From the NCBI GenBank assembly GCA_002432085.1, contig DJFN01000236.1, positions 1 through 9,815 of the forward strand: a DNA stretch of 9,815 bases, read 5' to 3'. Both the position numbers and the translations under genes were made by a program. The notes beneath the pieces were generated by a model. The model was not told where the DNA came from, searched no databases, and worked only from the letters and a program-made list of their open reading frames with translations. Positions 1 through 5,598 of this stretch are shown in pieces; positions within the stretch are counted from its first letter, which is position 1; every line of letters starts with the position of its first letter. The stretch is from Flavobacteriales bacterium UBA5871 (lineage in GTDB: Bacteria; Bacteroidota; Bacteroidia; Flavobacteriales_D; Crocinitomicaceae).

Positions 1-353
1 GGTCGGAAGGCTATTGCGTGACGGTTTATGTCGGGGGAATCCGTTTTTACCGTCCGATCCAGATCGGCAGCCTGGTGAAGATCATGGCACGCGTTATTTA
101 TACCGGCTCAACGAGCATTCACATTGCCGTCGATGTCTATTCCCGTGGCATGACCGAAGGTAAATTCGAAAAGACGACCCATTGCGTGATCGTTTTCGTT
201 GCCGTCGATGCAGAAGGGAAACCGCGCAAATCCCGCCAGTGGGTGCCCGATACCGAACGCGAAAAACACATGGAACAATACGCCATTCGCCTCATGCAAT
301 TACGTAAAGATATCGAAGACGAGATGTCGCCGCATTTGAAAGATTACATGTGA
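1..353 (+). CDS. acyl-CoA thioesterase, hotdog fold (3' part only)
   Basis: This is the C-terminal part of an acyl-CoA thioesterase of the YciA/BFIT-like hotdog family, which hydrolyses acyl-CoA to free acid and CoA in the cytoplasm. The reading frame is open from base 3 and the 5' end lies outside the window, so an internal GTG at 18 should not be taken as the start. The visible 116 residues carry the typical second half of the hotdog: a strand around GGIRFYRPIQIG, followed by ARVIYTGSTSIHIAVDVYS, matching the family pattern of F..P...G..v...a.v.ytG.sS..i.v.v. The tail (residues EREKHMEQYAIRLMQLRKDIEDEM) is charged and probably helical. The catalytic residues and substrate cannot be judged because the N-terminal half is missing. 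The gene ends two bases before a word-repeat hairpin. Family assignment is fairly sure; chain-length specificity is unknown. Confidence 0.85.
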   Translation, partial: SEGYCVTVYVGGIRFYRPIQIGSLVKIMARVIYTGSTSIHIAVDVYSRGMTEGKFEKTTHCVIVFVAVDAEGKPRKSRQWVPDTEREKHMEQYAIRLMQLRKDIEDEMSPHLKDYM

Positions 354-354
354 T

Positions 355-472
355 AGTTGATGAGTTTTTGAGTTGATTAGTTGGCGAGTTATATAGCAAA
401 CTCCTAAACTAAAAATCTTACAACTCAGCAACTCAAAACTCCTCAACTCTATAACTCAAAAACTCTCCAACT
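355..472. repeat. imperfect 36-bp inverted repeat built from GAGTT/AACTC words
   Basis: The left arm (355-390) repeats the word GAGTT/AGTTG, and the right arm (437-472) repeats AACTC/CAACT. Reverse-complementing the right arm gives 28 of 36 matches to the left arm without gaps, including a 13-base run GAGTTTTTGAGTT. The loop of 46 bases contains further copies of the same words (CAACTCAGCAACTC). As RNA it could fold into a long interrupted hairpin between the thioesterase and the YjbR-like gene. It has no clean T-tract of the rho-independent type, although it could still limit read-through. No coding potential is apparent. Confidence 0.75.
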
Positions 473-479
473 AAGAAAA

Positions 480-827
480 ATGACTGTAGCTGAAATCCAA
501 ACCATTTGTGAGCAATTCCCCGGCATGACAACCGATATTAAATGGGACGATCACCTGTGCTTTTGCGTAGCCGATAAAATGTTCATCGTGACTGCGCCCG
601 ACGCTTTTCCGGTTTCCGCTTCTTTTAAAGCTTCCGACGAAACGTTCGAGCGGCTTTCGGTAGCGCCCGGCTGCATGCCCGCTCCTTATATGGCGCGTTA
701 TAAATGGATCCATACGGACGATATTCGCCGTTTCTCCTATAAAGAATGGGAAGCGTTGCTTCAGGATGCCTATCAGCTTATCGCAGCGAAATTGCCGGCG
801 GGAAAACGTAAAGCTTTGGGACTTTAA
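480..827 (+). CDS. MmcQ/YjbR family protein
   Basis: This is a 115-residue cytoplasmic protein of the MmcQ/YjbR family (formerly DUF419), near the family's usual length of about 115-120. These small proteins adopt a double-wing fold that resembles DNA-binding modules, but no biochemical role is firmly established. Visible family features are the N-terminal helix, the WDDHLCFCVADKMFIV strand pair (residues about 22-37), a central SFKASDETFERL segment, and the conserved end block APYMARYKWIHTD (about residues 67-79) leading to a C-terminal helix ending in KRKALGL. The ATG at 480 follows AAGAAAA. No good TAnnTTTG promoter is visible upstream, where the space is filled by the GAGTT/AACTC hairpin, so the gene may be read through from the thioesterase. 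There is no signal peptide. Family identity is good; function is unknown. Confidence 0.85.
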   Translation: MTVAEIQTICEQFPGMTTDIKWDDHLCFCVADKMFIVTAPDAFPVSASFKASDETFERLSVAPGCMPAPYMARYKWIHTDDIRRFSYKEWEALLQDAYQLIAAKLPAGKRKALGL

Positions 828-847
828 ACATTAGACTGTTTGACGTT

Positions 848-882
848 AGACTGGAGACCGGACGACCGGAGACTGGAGACCG
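848..882 (+). repeat. short direct repeat AGACTGGAGACCG, part of a dispersed word family
   Basis: The 13-mer AGACTGGAGACCG occurs perfectly at 848-860 and 870-882, a spacing of 22 bases, with a partial GACCGGA copy between them. Looser GAC-words continue on both sides (TTAGACTG at 831, AATGACGG at 883, AAAGACT at 895), filling most of the space between the YjbR-like gene and porQ. A closely similar sequence lies on the opposite strand at 7471-7492. No hairpin or ORF explains it. Confidence 0.7.
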
Positions 883-930
883 AATGACGGAACCAAAGAC
901 TAAAAATTAAAAATGCGCGTTAAGTGTCCT

Positions 931-1956
931 ATGAAACAAGTGCTACCTCTCGTTTTTGTATTTACTGCGACGCTCGCAAGCGCCCAGACGGGCGGCATCA
1001 CCGGGTTTAATTTTCTTAATCTTCCTTATAGTGCAAGAGCAGCAGGATTGGGTGGCGATTTCATTACGGCGCGCGACAAAGACGCCAATCTGGCGGTACA
1101 GAACCCGGCGTTGCTAAACGGCGACATGCATGGAAACGGCTCCATCAGTCAGGCATTGATGGCCGGCGGGATCAACATCGGAGGATTGAACTACGCACAC
1201 CAGTTCGGCAAGCTCACGGGCGCGGCGCATTTCCGCTATGTTTCTTATGGAAAAATGCAGCGAACCGACATTAACGGAGCCGATCTGGGGACTTTTTCAC
1301 CCGGCGATTTCATCCTTGGAGTCAGTGCCGGAAAAAGCATCAACGAGCGCATGCATATCGGTGCAACGTTGAATACGATTTACTCTCAGCTCGATTCCTA
1401 TACCGCCTTCGGGAACTCGCTCGATATCGGCGGATGTTACACAGATGACGAGAAAAGACTCGTTATTTCAGGCGTTGTGAGGAATTTAGGAATACAATGG
1501 AAAGGCTATAACGGCACCCGCAGCGATCTTCCGCTGGAAATTCAGCTCGGCGTTTCCCACAAGCTGCGCCATGCTCCTTTTCGTTTTTCACTTTTGGGAC
1601 AGCACCTGCAACAGTGGGACCTTACCTATAATGATCCGAACGCCCGCGACAAGATCGACCCGCTAACCGGCGAAGTCATTGCCGTAAAGAAGCCCGGTTT
1701 TGTTGAAAAGCTTTCCCGTCATTTTGTTGTTCAAACGGAAATTCTGCTCGGACAAAAGCTGCACCTGCGCGTTGCGTTCGACTACAACCGCCGCCAGGAG
1801 CTCAAGGTCGTTCAGCGTCCCGGACTGGCCGGATTCAGCTTTGGCGTTGGCATGTACTTCAAACGCTTCTCGCTCGACTACGGTTTGATGGCTTATTCCG
1901 TTGCCGGCTATCAGAACCACCTGACAATCAGTATTCCTTTCGTCAAAAAAGGCTGA
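931..1956 (+). CDS. porQ: type IX secretion system protein PorQ
   Basis: PorQ is an outer-membrane beta-barrel component of the Bacteroidota type IX secretion system, associated with PorU, PorV and PorZ in the complex that removes the sorting signal and attaches cargo at the cell surface. The ATG at 931 is preferred over the in-frame ATG at 913 because it starts a clean signal peptide (MKQVLPLVFVFTATLASAQ), giving 341 residues. Right after cleavage comes the family hallmark: TGGITGFNFLNLPYSARAAGLGG, then a D..A...NPALL segment. The rest alternates short amphipathic strands with turns, including LDIGG, VVRNLGIQWKGY and HLQQWDL, and ends in NHLTISIPFVKKG. No clear promoter is visible; the upstream space is a short-word repeat. 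In many Bacteroidota porQ sits directly next to cmk, whereas here two barrel genes lie between them. Confidence in the family is high. Confidence 0.9.
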   Translation: MKQVLPLVFVFTATLASAQTGGITGFNFLNLPYSARAAGLGGDFITARDKDANLAVQNPALLNGDMHGNGSISQALMAGGINIGGLNYAHQFGKLTGAAHFRYVSYGKMQRTDINGADLGTFSPGDFILGVSAGKSINERMHIGATLNTIYSQLDSYTAFGNSLDIGGCYTDDEKRLVISGVVRNLGIQWKGYNGTRSDLPLEIQLGVSHKLRHAPFRFSLLGQHLQQWDLTYNDPNARDKIDPLTGEVIAVKKPGFVEKLSRHFVVQTEILLGQKLHLRVAFDYNRRQELKVVQRPGLAGFSFGVGMYFKRFSLDYGLMAYSVAGYQNHLTISIPFVKKG

Positions 1957-2085
1957 AAAAAGCAGCTTTAAAGAGTCCGGAACGCCCATTCTACGCGGTT
2001 TCGGCGAATTCACCATGGGATTCCGAGAATCAGCAGAATAAGCACCCAGACGCGTTATTCACTCATTTATGTTAATAAATATCGC

Positions 2086-2115
2086 TTGCTATAAGAGAAG
2101 TTTTACCTACTTTCG
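2086..2115 (+). promoter_or_regulatory. Bacteroidota-type promoter for the first barrel gene
   Basis: TTG at 2086-2088, then exactly 19 bases, then TACTTTCG at 2108-2115, which matches TAnnTTTG with one mismatch (C for T). The ATG follows at 2140, so the untranslated leader would be about 18-20 bases. Just upstream is a small inverted repeat, ATTTAT-GTTA-ATAAAT (2065-2080). This is a pattern match only. Confidence 0.6.
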
Positions 2116-2139
2116 CTCAAACCAATATTTAAAAAAGTT

Positions 2140-2820
2140 ATGAAAAAGTTGAGTTTATTAGTTGGTGGGATTATCCTGTCAGGTGCTGTTTTGGCACAAA
2201 AACCTGATGCAAGCGTTCCGATGACATTGGAAGGTCAGCTTGGTTTCAATGCTTCAACATTGAGCTTCGATGCGCCTGCTATCCGTTTCCGTTACTTCCT
2301 TGCTGACAACATCGCAGCTCGTGTAACGCTGATGGTAGACAACACTAAAACTACTGAGAACTTCTACGAAGGACCAGGTGTAACAGAAGGTGCTTCCGGA
2401 GAATACATCACTAAAGACAATGGTTGGGGTGCTGCAATCGGTGCTGAATACCACTTCGCTGGAACAGATCGTCTGTCTCCATACGCAGGTATCGACATCA
2501 TGTTCGGTGGCTCTAAAGTAACAACTGAAGGTACTGACTCTGATGGTACTTCTTACGTTGCTGACTACTCTGAGACTTCCGAGACTCCTACATCTATGTT
2601 CGGTGTGAACCTGGTAGCTGGTACAGACTACTACTTCGCTGAGAACTTCTACGTAGGTATGGAGCTTGGTTTCGGCTGGATGTCCACTACATGGAAAGAA
2701 GGTGAAGCTAGCGTAACTTCAGGTGGTACTACAGTATCTGGTCCTATCCGTGCTGAAGAGAAAGAGTCTACTCTGGGTAACAACTTCATGGGTCAATTCC
2801 GTCTGGGTTGGAGATTCTAA
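2140..2820 (+). CDS. outer-membrane beta-barrel protein, copy 1 (likely highly expressed)
   Basis: This is a 226-residue secreted protein with a clear signal peptide (MKKLSLLVGGIILSGAVLAQ, residues 1-20) and a body of alternating strands ending in FRLGWRF. A terminal Phe is typical of proteins recognised by the BAM complex. It resembles the small OmpA/OmpW-like outer-membrane beta-barrel families common in Bacteroidota, roughly eight strands, with no OmpA-type peptidoglycan-binding domain. Ser/Thr/Glu/Asp-rich stretches (about residues 126-150 and 184-208) look like surface loops. Codon choice is strongly skewed: mostly GGT for Gly, GCT for Ala, and AAC and TAC for Asn and Tyr, unlike its neighbours, which suggests selection for high expression. 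It has its own promoter with standard spacing and a strong terminator, so it is probably a single-gene unit. About 65% identical, without gaps, to the next gene (hand count). Its ligand or pore role is unknown. Confidence 0.85.
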   Translation: MKKLSLLVGGIILSGAVLAQKPDASVPMTLEGQLGFNASTLSFDAPAIRFRYFLADNIAARVTLMVDNTKTTENFYEGPGVTEGASGEYITKDNGWGAAIGAEYHFAGTDRLSPYAGIDIMFGGSKVTTEGTDSDGTSYVADYSETSETPTSMFGVNLVAGTDYYFAENFYVGMELGFGWMSTTWKEGEASVTSGGTTVSGPIRAEEKESTLGNNFMGQFRLGWRF

Positions 2821-2841
2821 TCCATTGACAAGAACCTTTAT

Positions 2842-2870
2842 AAAGGGGCGGTTTTTCCGCCCCTTTTTTT
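2842..2870 (+). terminator. rho-independent terminator after barrel copy 1
   Basis: The perfect 10-bp stem AAAGGGGCGG (2842-2851) / CCGCCCCTTT (2857-2866) encloses a TTTTT loop, and a T-run continues to 2870. It starts 22 bases after the stop codon of the first barrel gene and ends well before the next promoter box. Confidence 0.93.
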
Positions 2871-2925
2871 ATTCCTGACAGCTGCTTTTTTGAGCTTTGT
2901 TTCCAACAGCATCGGGAAGTTTTGC

Positions 2926-2933
2926 TACATTCG
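2926..2933 (+). promoter_or_regulatory. possible -7 box for barrel copy 2
   Basis: TACATTCG matches TAnnTTTG with one mismatch, the same C substitution seen for copy 1. The ATG lies 24 bases downstream at 2957, so the layout matches that of copy 1. The nearest TTTG (2896-2899) is 26 bases upstream, which is longer than the usual spacing, so the -33 element is uncertain. Confidence 0.45.
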
Positions 2934-2956
2934 TTTTAATCAAACAAAACGCACTT

Positions 2957-3637
2957 ATGAAACACGTTAACTTACTGCTTGGCGGTTTACTGCTCTCGGG
3001 AACCATCCTGGCCCAGAAACCGGATGCCGGCACGCCGATGTCGCTCGAAGGACAGATCGGCTGGAACGCCAACACGCTTACCTTCAACTCGCCTTCCATC
3101 CGCTTTCGTTATTTCCTTGCTGACAACATCGCAGCGCGCGTTACTTTAGGAGTCTACAGCCAGAAATACACGCAGCTGTTCTATGAAGGCCCGAACGTAA
3201 CACAGGGAGCTTCCGGCGAATACATCACCCGCAGCAATGCCTGGAACCTTGGCATCGGTGGAGAATATCATTTTGGGGGAACAGACCGTTTGTCGCCGTA
3301 TGCAGGGCTTGAAGTCTTCTTCGGAGGCGGAAAAGTCATCACGGAAGGCAACAACACCGATGGCAGCATTTATATCGACGATTACCAGGAAGAAAGCGTT
3401 CAACCGGTATCGCTTTTCGGATTCAACATCGTAGCCGGGACCGACTTTTACTTCACCGAGCATTTCTACTTAGGAGCCGAGATCGGATTCGGTCTGCAGG
3501 CGATTACACAGAAAGAAGGTGAAACCAGTGTAACCAGCGGCGGTATTACCGTTTCTTCCGCTCTTCAGCCGGAAGAAAAAATGAGCTTTTACGGCAACAA
3601 CGTCCTCGGAGCATTCCGTCTCGGCTGGCGTTTCTGA
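2957..3637 (+). CDS. outer-membrane beta-barrel protein, copy 2
   Basis: This paralog of the preceding gene also has 226 residues and aligns to it end to end without gaps at about 65% identity. An in-frame extension upstream to 2897 is rejected because the signal peptide MKHVNLLLGGLLLSGTILAQ begins at 2957 and because the probable promoter box lies inside that extension. Blocks shared with copy 1 include SIRFRYFLADNIAARVTL, GASGEYIT, GTDRLSPYAG, EGETSVTSGG and the end LGWRF. Differences concentrate in the presumed loops: residues about 67-73, 132-145 and 198-206. Codon use is much less biased than in copy 1 (GGC/GGA, GCC and ACC common), which suggests lower expression or a different demand. 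It has its own terminator, so the two copies are probably regulated separately. It is a tandem duplication that has diverged substantially. Confidence 0.85.
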   Translation: MKHVNLLLGGLLLSGTILAQKPDAGTPMSLEGQIGWNANTLTFNSPSIRFRYFLADNIAARVTLGVYSQKYTQLFYEGPNVTQGASGEYITRSNAWNLGIGGEYHFGGTDRLSPYAGLEVFFGGGKVITEGNNTDGSIYIDDYQEESVQPVSLFGFNIVAGTDFYFTEHFYLGAEIGFGLQAITQKEGETSVTSGGITVSSALQPEEKMSFYGNNVLGAFRLGWRF

Positions 3638-3654
3638 TTGCATCAAACAGTCTG

Positions 3655-3690
3655 AAAAGGGCGTTCCGCACTTCCGGGATGCCCTTTTAT
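3655..3690 (+). terminator. hairpin terminator after barrel copy 2
   Basis: A 13-bp stem pairs 3655-3667 (AAAAGGGCGTTCC) with 3676-3688 (GGGATGCCCTTTT, read with the leading G at 3676). It has two G-T wobbles, an 8-base loop, and a T-rich end TTTTAT. It lies 17 bases after the stop codon. The A-run on the left arm means it could also work in the reverse direction. Confidence 0.8.
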
Positions 3691-3706
3691 ATGCAGCAAA
3701 AGACCA

Positions 3707-3737
3707 TTTGAAATCACCACGGGATTCATTACTTTTA
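3707..3737 (+). promoter_or_regulatory. Bacteroidota-type promoter for cmk
   Basis: TTTG at 3707-3710 is followed after 19 bases by TACTTTTA (3730-3737), a one-mismatch TAnnTTTG. Transcription would start near 3742-3744. That rules out an in-frame TTG at 3740 as the start codon and supports the ATG at 3770 with a leader of about 27 bases. Confidence 0.6.
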
Positions 3738-3769
3738 CCTTGAAAAATTCAAAATCGCTTCCCGGTACG

Positions 3770-4477
3770 ATGAAAGACCAGAAGAAAATCAACATTGCGA
3801 TCGATGGCTATTCATCGTGTGGAAAAAGCACCCTCGCCAAAGCGCTGGCAGCTTCCCTGCAGTATGTTTTCATCGATTCCGGGGCCATGTACCGTGGCGT
3901 AACGCTTTACGCCCTTGAAAGCGGTCTGATCGTTGAAGGAGCGATTGACAAGGAAGGTATTATTCGTTCGTTGCCCGATATCGAGCTCCGTTTCGGCAAG
4001 CTCATGGAAAAAGGCAAGGAACATCCGTTATTATTGAATGGAAAAGACGTTTCGGCAGCCATTCGCTCGATGCAGATCTCGCAGCTCGTAAGTCCCGTTT
4101 CGGCGATCAGGGAAGTGCGCCATAAACTGGTAGAAGAACAGCAGGAATTGGGTCGCATCGGTGGTGTCGTAATGGACGGCCGCGATATCGGAACTGTCGT
4201 ATTTCCGGATGCCGAGCTGAAGCTATTCCTCACTGCTTCGATCGATATCCGAACCGAGCGTCGTTTCCTCGAGCTCACCACCAAAGGCATGAAAGTAACA
4301 CGTGCGGAAGTGACGCAGAATCTTTTAGAGCGAGATCATCTCGACAGCACGCGTGCCGAAAGTCCGCTCAAACAAGCAGATGACGCTATTGTAATTGACA
4401 ACAGCGATCTCGATCAGCAGCAGCAGCTCAACCTGGCACTTTCGTATGTTCGGGAAATCATTCATCAATTAGCGTAG
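3770..4477 (+). CDS. cmk: (d)CMP kinase (cytidylate kinase)
   Basis: Cytidylate kinase transfers phosphate from ATP to CMP or dCMP in the cytoplasm, feeding CTP and dCTP synthesis and salvage. The 235-residue protein is close to the usual length of about 225-230. Motifs in order: P-loop DGYSSCGKST (residues 12-21); DSGAMYRG (36-43) of the nucleotide-monophosphate site; a central insert typical of CMP kinases; MDGRDIGTVVFPDA (135-148); and the LID arginine block RAESP (195-199) followed by A.VIDNS. The P-loop variant with SSCGKST, rather than the proteobacterial type, fits Bacteroidota. The start is the ATG at 3770; it is supported by the promoter and by the compact N-terminus running straight into the first strand. 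It is transcribed alone, with a long gap downstream and no strong terminator recognised directly after it. Confidence 0.95.
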   Translation: MKDQKKINIAIDGYSSCGKSTLAKALAASLQYVFIDSGAMYRGVTLYALESGLIVEGAIDKEGIIRSLPDIELRFGKLMEKGKEHPLLLNGKDVSAAIRSMQISQLVSPVSAIREVRHKLVEEQQELGRIGGVVMDGRDIGTVVFPDAELKLFLTASIDIRTERRFLELTTKGMKVTRAEVTQNLLERDHLDSTRAESPLKQADDAIVIDNSDLDQQQQLNLALSYVREIIHQLA

Positions 4478-4601
4478 TGAACAGTGAGGAAGTGGACATC
4501 GGTTACTGAGATTCATCTCCCTTTCGTCCAAAACTGCAAAGCGTTCACTATTTAATACTTACTGTCACCGGCAACAACTTTTCCTACACAAACTGTTCAC
4601 T
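4476..4601. repeat. separated inverted repeat AGTGAACAGT / ACTGTTCACT
   Basis: The 10-mer AGTGAACAGT (4476-4485, overlapping the cmk stop) is perfectly reverse-complementary to ACTGTTCACT (4592-4601), 106 bases apart. Related words lie around the arms (GCGTTCACTA at 4539-4548, CTTACTGTCACC at 4558-4569, CTAACTCTTACTATT at 4604-4618). This resembles the other short-word intergenic tracts in the window. The arms may be too far apart for an efficient hairpin. Confidence 0.5.
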
Positions 4602-4795
4602 GCTAACTCTTACTATTGATCCTCATTGATCACTTCTCCTAAATACTATATCGAATTAGTCGTTTTTTCAGTCAAAAAGAGCTTAAAAAGGCCGTTTTTC
4701 CGTTAAAAATGAAGGTTCGAACAAATCCTCGCTGAAAAGCGGTTTTCCTTCACTCAAAGGAAGTTAATATTCATTCTTCTTTATTTAATTGTTTC

Positions 4796-4813
4796 TTATG
4801 TTTAAAAACATAA
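4796..4813. promoter_or_regulatory. perfect inverted repeat, candidate operator
   Basis: TTATGTTT-AA-AAACATAA has two perfectly complementary 8-base arms around a 2-base centre. Its right edge lies 11 bases before the -7 box TAAATTTG of the ACT-domain gene, so it covers the place where the -33 contact would be. That is a typical position for a dimeric repressor or activator site. The region is AT-rich, so chance is a real alternative. Confidence 0.45.
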
Positions 4814-4824
4814 CCGCGAATGTT

Positions 4825-4832
4825 TAAATTTG
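4825..4832 (+). promoter_or_regulatory. -7 promoter box for the ACT-domain gene
   Basis: TAAATTTG is an exact TAnnTTTG match. Transcription would begin near 4838, leaving a leader of about 20 bases before the ATG at 4859. No TTG lies at the usual 19-base spacing; the inverted repeat occupies that region instead, which could mean activator-dependent or repressed transcription. Confidence 0.6.
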
Positions 4833-4858
4833 CACACCTGTTAAACTCATACTCAGTT

Positions 4859-5521
4859 ATGTTATCTATTGGAAAAATCACCGAGGAAATTATCGGGAGA
4901 AGTCCGTTTCTACGTGAAGCGATGACGGACGACCTGATCAATATTTCCTCCCTTGCCAGGAAAATCAAGCCTGAAATCGAGGAGACCCTTGGTAAAGAAG
5001 TCAAGGAAGGCGCTATCGTTATGGCGATCAAGCGTATGTCACCCGGTCTTTACCATCGTTTAAACCTCAAAATCACCAACATTATCGGTGAGCTTGGGGA
5101 TTTTCTCGTTCGCAGCAACCTGGAAGATTATACGTTTGAAAACACTGAATCGCTTCGCCAAAAACAAGCTGACCTTGTGCAGCTGGTAAACTCCGACTCG
5201 GACGTGTTCTACACGATCTGCCGCGGTGTGACCGAAACAACGATCATTGCTTCTTCCAGCATTTCGTCGAAAATCGGGAACCTGCTTATCAACGAGCGTC
5301 TGAAATCGCACACACTGGATCTTGCATCGATCACCGTGAAACTGCCTGCGGTTAATTCAGAAGTCTACGGTGTTTACTATTACATCCTGAAGCACCTTGC
5401 GTGGGAAGGACTCAACATCGTAGAAGTTGTTTCTACGGCCAACGAGTTCACCATCATCGTGAAACAGGACCATGTAGACAAGGCATTTAAAGTATTGATG
5501 CAACTCAAGCGCGGAAAGTAA
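4859..5521 (+). CDS. ACT-domain protein with helix-turn-helix-like N-terminus
   Basis: This is a 220-residue cytoplasmic protein with no signal peptide. The C-terminal part (about residues 155-217) looks like an ACT domain of the aspartokinase type: VYGVYYYILKHLAWEGLNIVEVVSTANEFTIIVKQDHVDKAFKVL follows the pattern of a G-x-x-x-x-(I/L) helix, a N-I strand, and a closing A...L helix. ACT domains commonly bind amino acids. There is no kinase domain, so any 'aspartate kinase' label would be wrong. The first 65 residues (ITEEIIGRSPFLREAM, then DDLINISSLARKIKPEIEETLG and EGAIVMAIKRM) look helical and could form a winged-helix-like unit, but this is inference. The start at 4859 is chosen over 4820 because the earlier ATG overlaps the promoter box. 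A regulatory role responding to an amino acid is plausible but unproven. Confidence 0.75.
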   Translation: MLSIGKITEEIIGRSPFLREAMTDDLINISSLARKIKPEIEETLGKEVKEGAIVMAIKRMSPGLYHRLNLKITNIIGELGDFLVRSNLEDYTFENTESLRQKQADLVQLVNSDSDVFYTICRGVTETTIIASSSISSKIGNLLINERLKSHTLDLASITVKLPAVNSEVYGVYYYILKHLAWEGLNIVEVVSTANEFTIIVKQDHVDKAFKVLMQLKRGK

Positions 5522-5542
5522 ATTTGCCCTCGTTAGGCTAAG

Positions 5543-5591
5543 ATGGAAAATTTCAAAGTGGAAAACCCCATTTTGGAATTTTCCATTTTTT
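5543..5591 (+). terminator. 19-bp hairpin terminator between convergent genes
   Basis: The left arm 5543-5561 pairs along its whole length with 5568-5586 (17 Watson-Crick pairs and two G-T wobbles) around a 6-base loop, and a T-run follows to 5591. It starts 22 bases after the stop of the ACT gene and ends 8 bases before the stop of the convergent lipoprotein gene. The T-run lies only on the plus-strand side, so it mainly serves the ACT gene; the minus-strand operon could share the hairpin less efficiently. Confidence 0.9.
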
Positions 5592-5598
5592 GTTGGGG

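Larger units (their letters stand above)
4478..4858. other. 381-base gap between cmk and the ACT-domain gene
   Basis: There is no credible gene here. The first part is a CACT/TACT word tract with a separated inverted repeat. The middle (about 4660-4760) is AT-rich with small symmetric elements: an 8-bp palindrome GTTCGAAC (4715-4722), the hairpin GAAAA-GCGG-TTTTC (4734-4747), and TGAAGG/CCTTCA arms. The last part holds a perfect inverted repeat (4796-4813) and a -7 promoter box (4825-4832). An in-frame ATG at 4820 overlaps that box and is not used here as the start. A small RNA cannot be excluded, but I see no recognisable family. Confidence 0.6.

Noticed and set aside
355..472. CRISPR-like array
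   Set aside because: The repeated unit is a 5-base word with no regular spacers, and the arms are inverted rather than direct repeats.
1941..1970. Hairpin at the end of porQ as a terminator
   Set aside because: The stem is only about seven pairs including a wobble, overlaps the stop codon and lacks a T-run.
3740..3769. In-frame TTG start that would lengthen cmk by ten residues
   Set aside because: It lies upstream of, or at, the predicted transcription start (box at 3730-3737), and the ATG at 3770 gives a normal-length protein.
4820..4858. ATG at 4820 as start of the ACT-domain gene
   Set aside because: It overlaps the exact TAnnTTTG box at 4825-4832, so it would not be on the mRNA.
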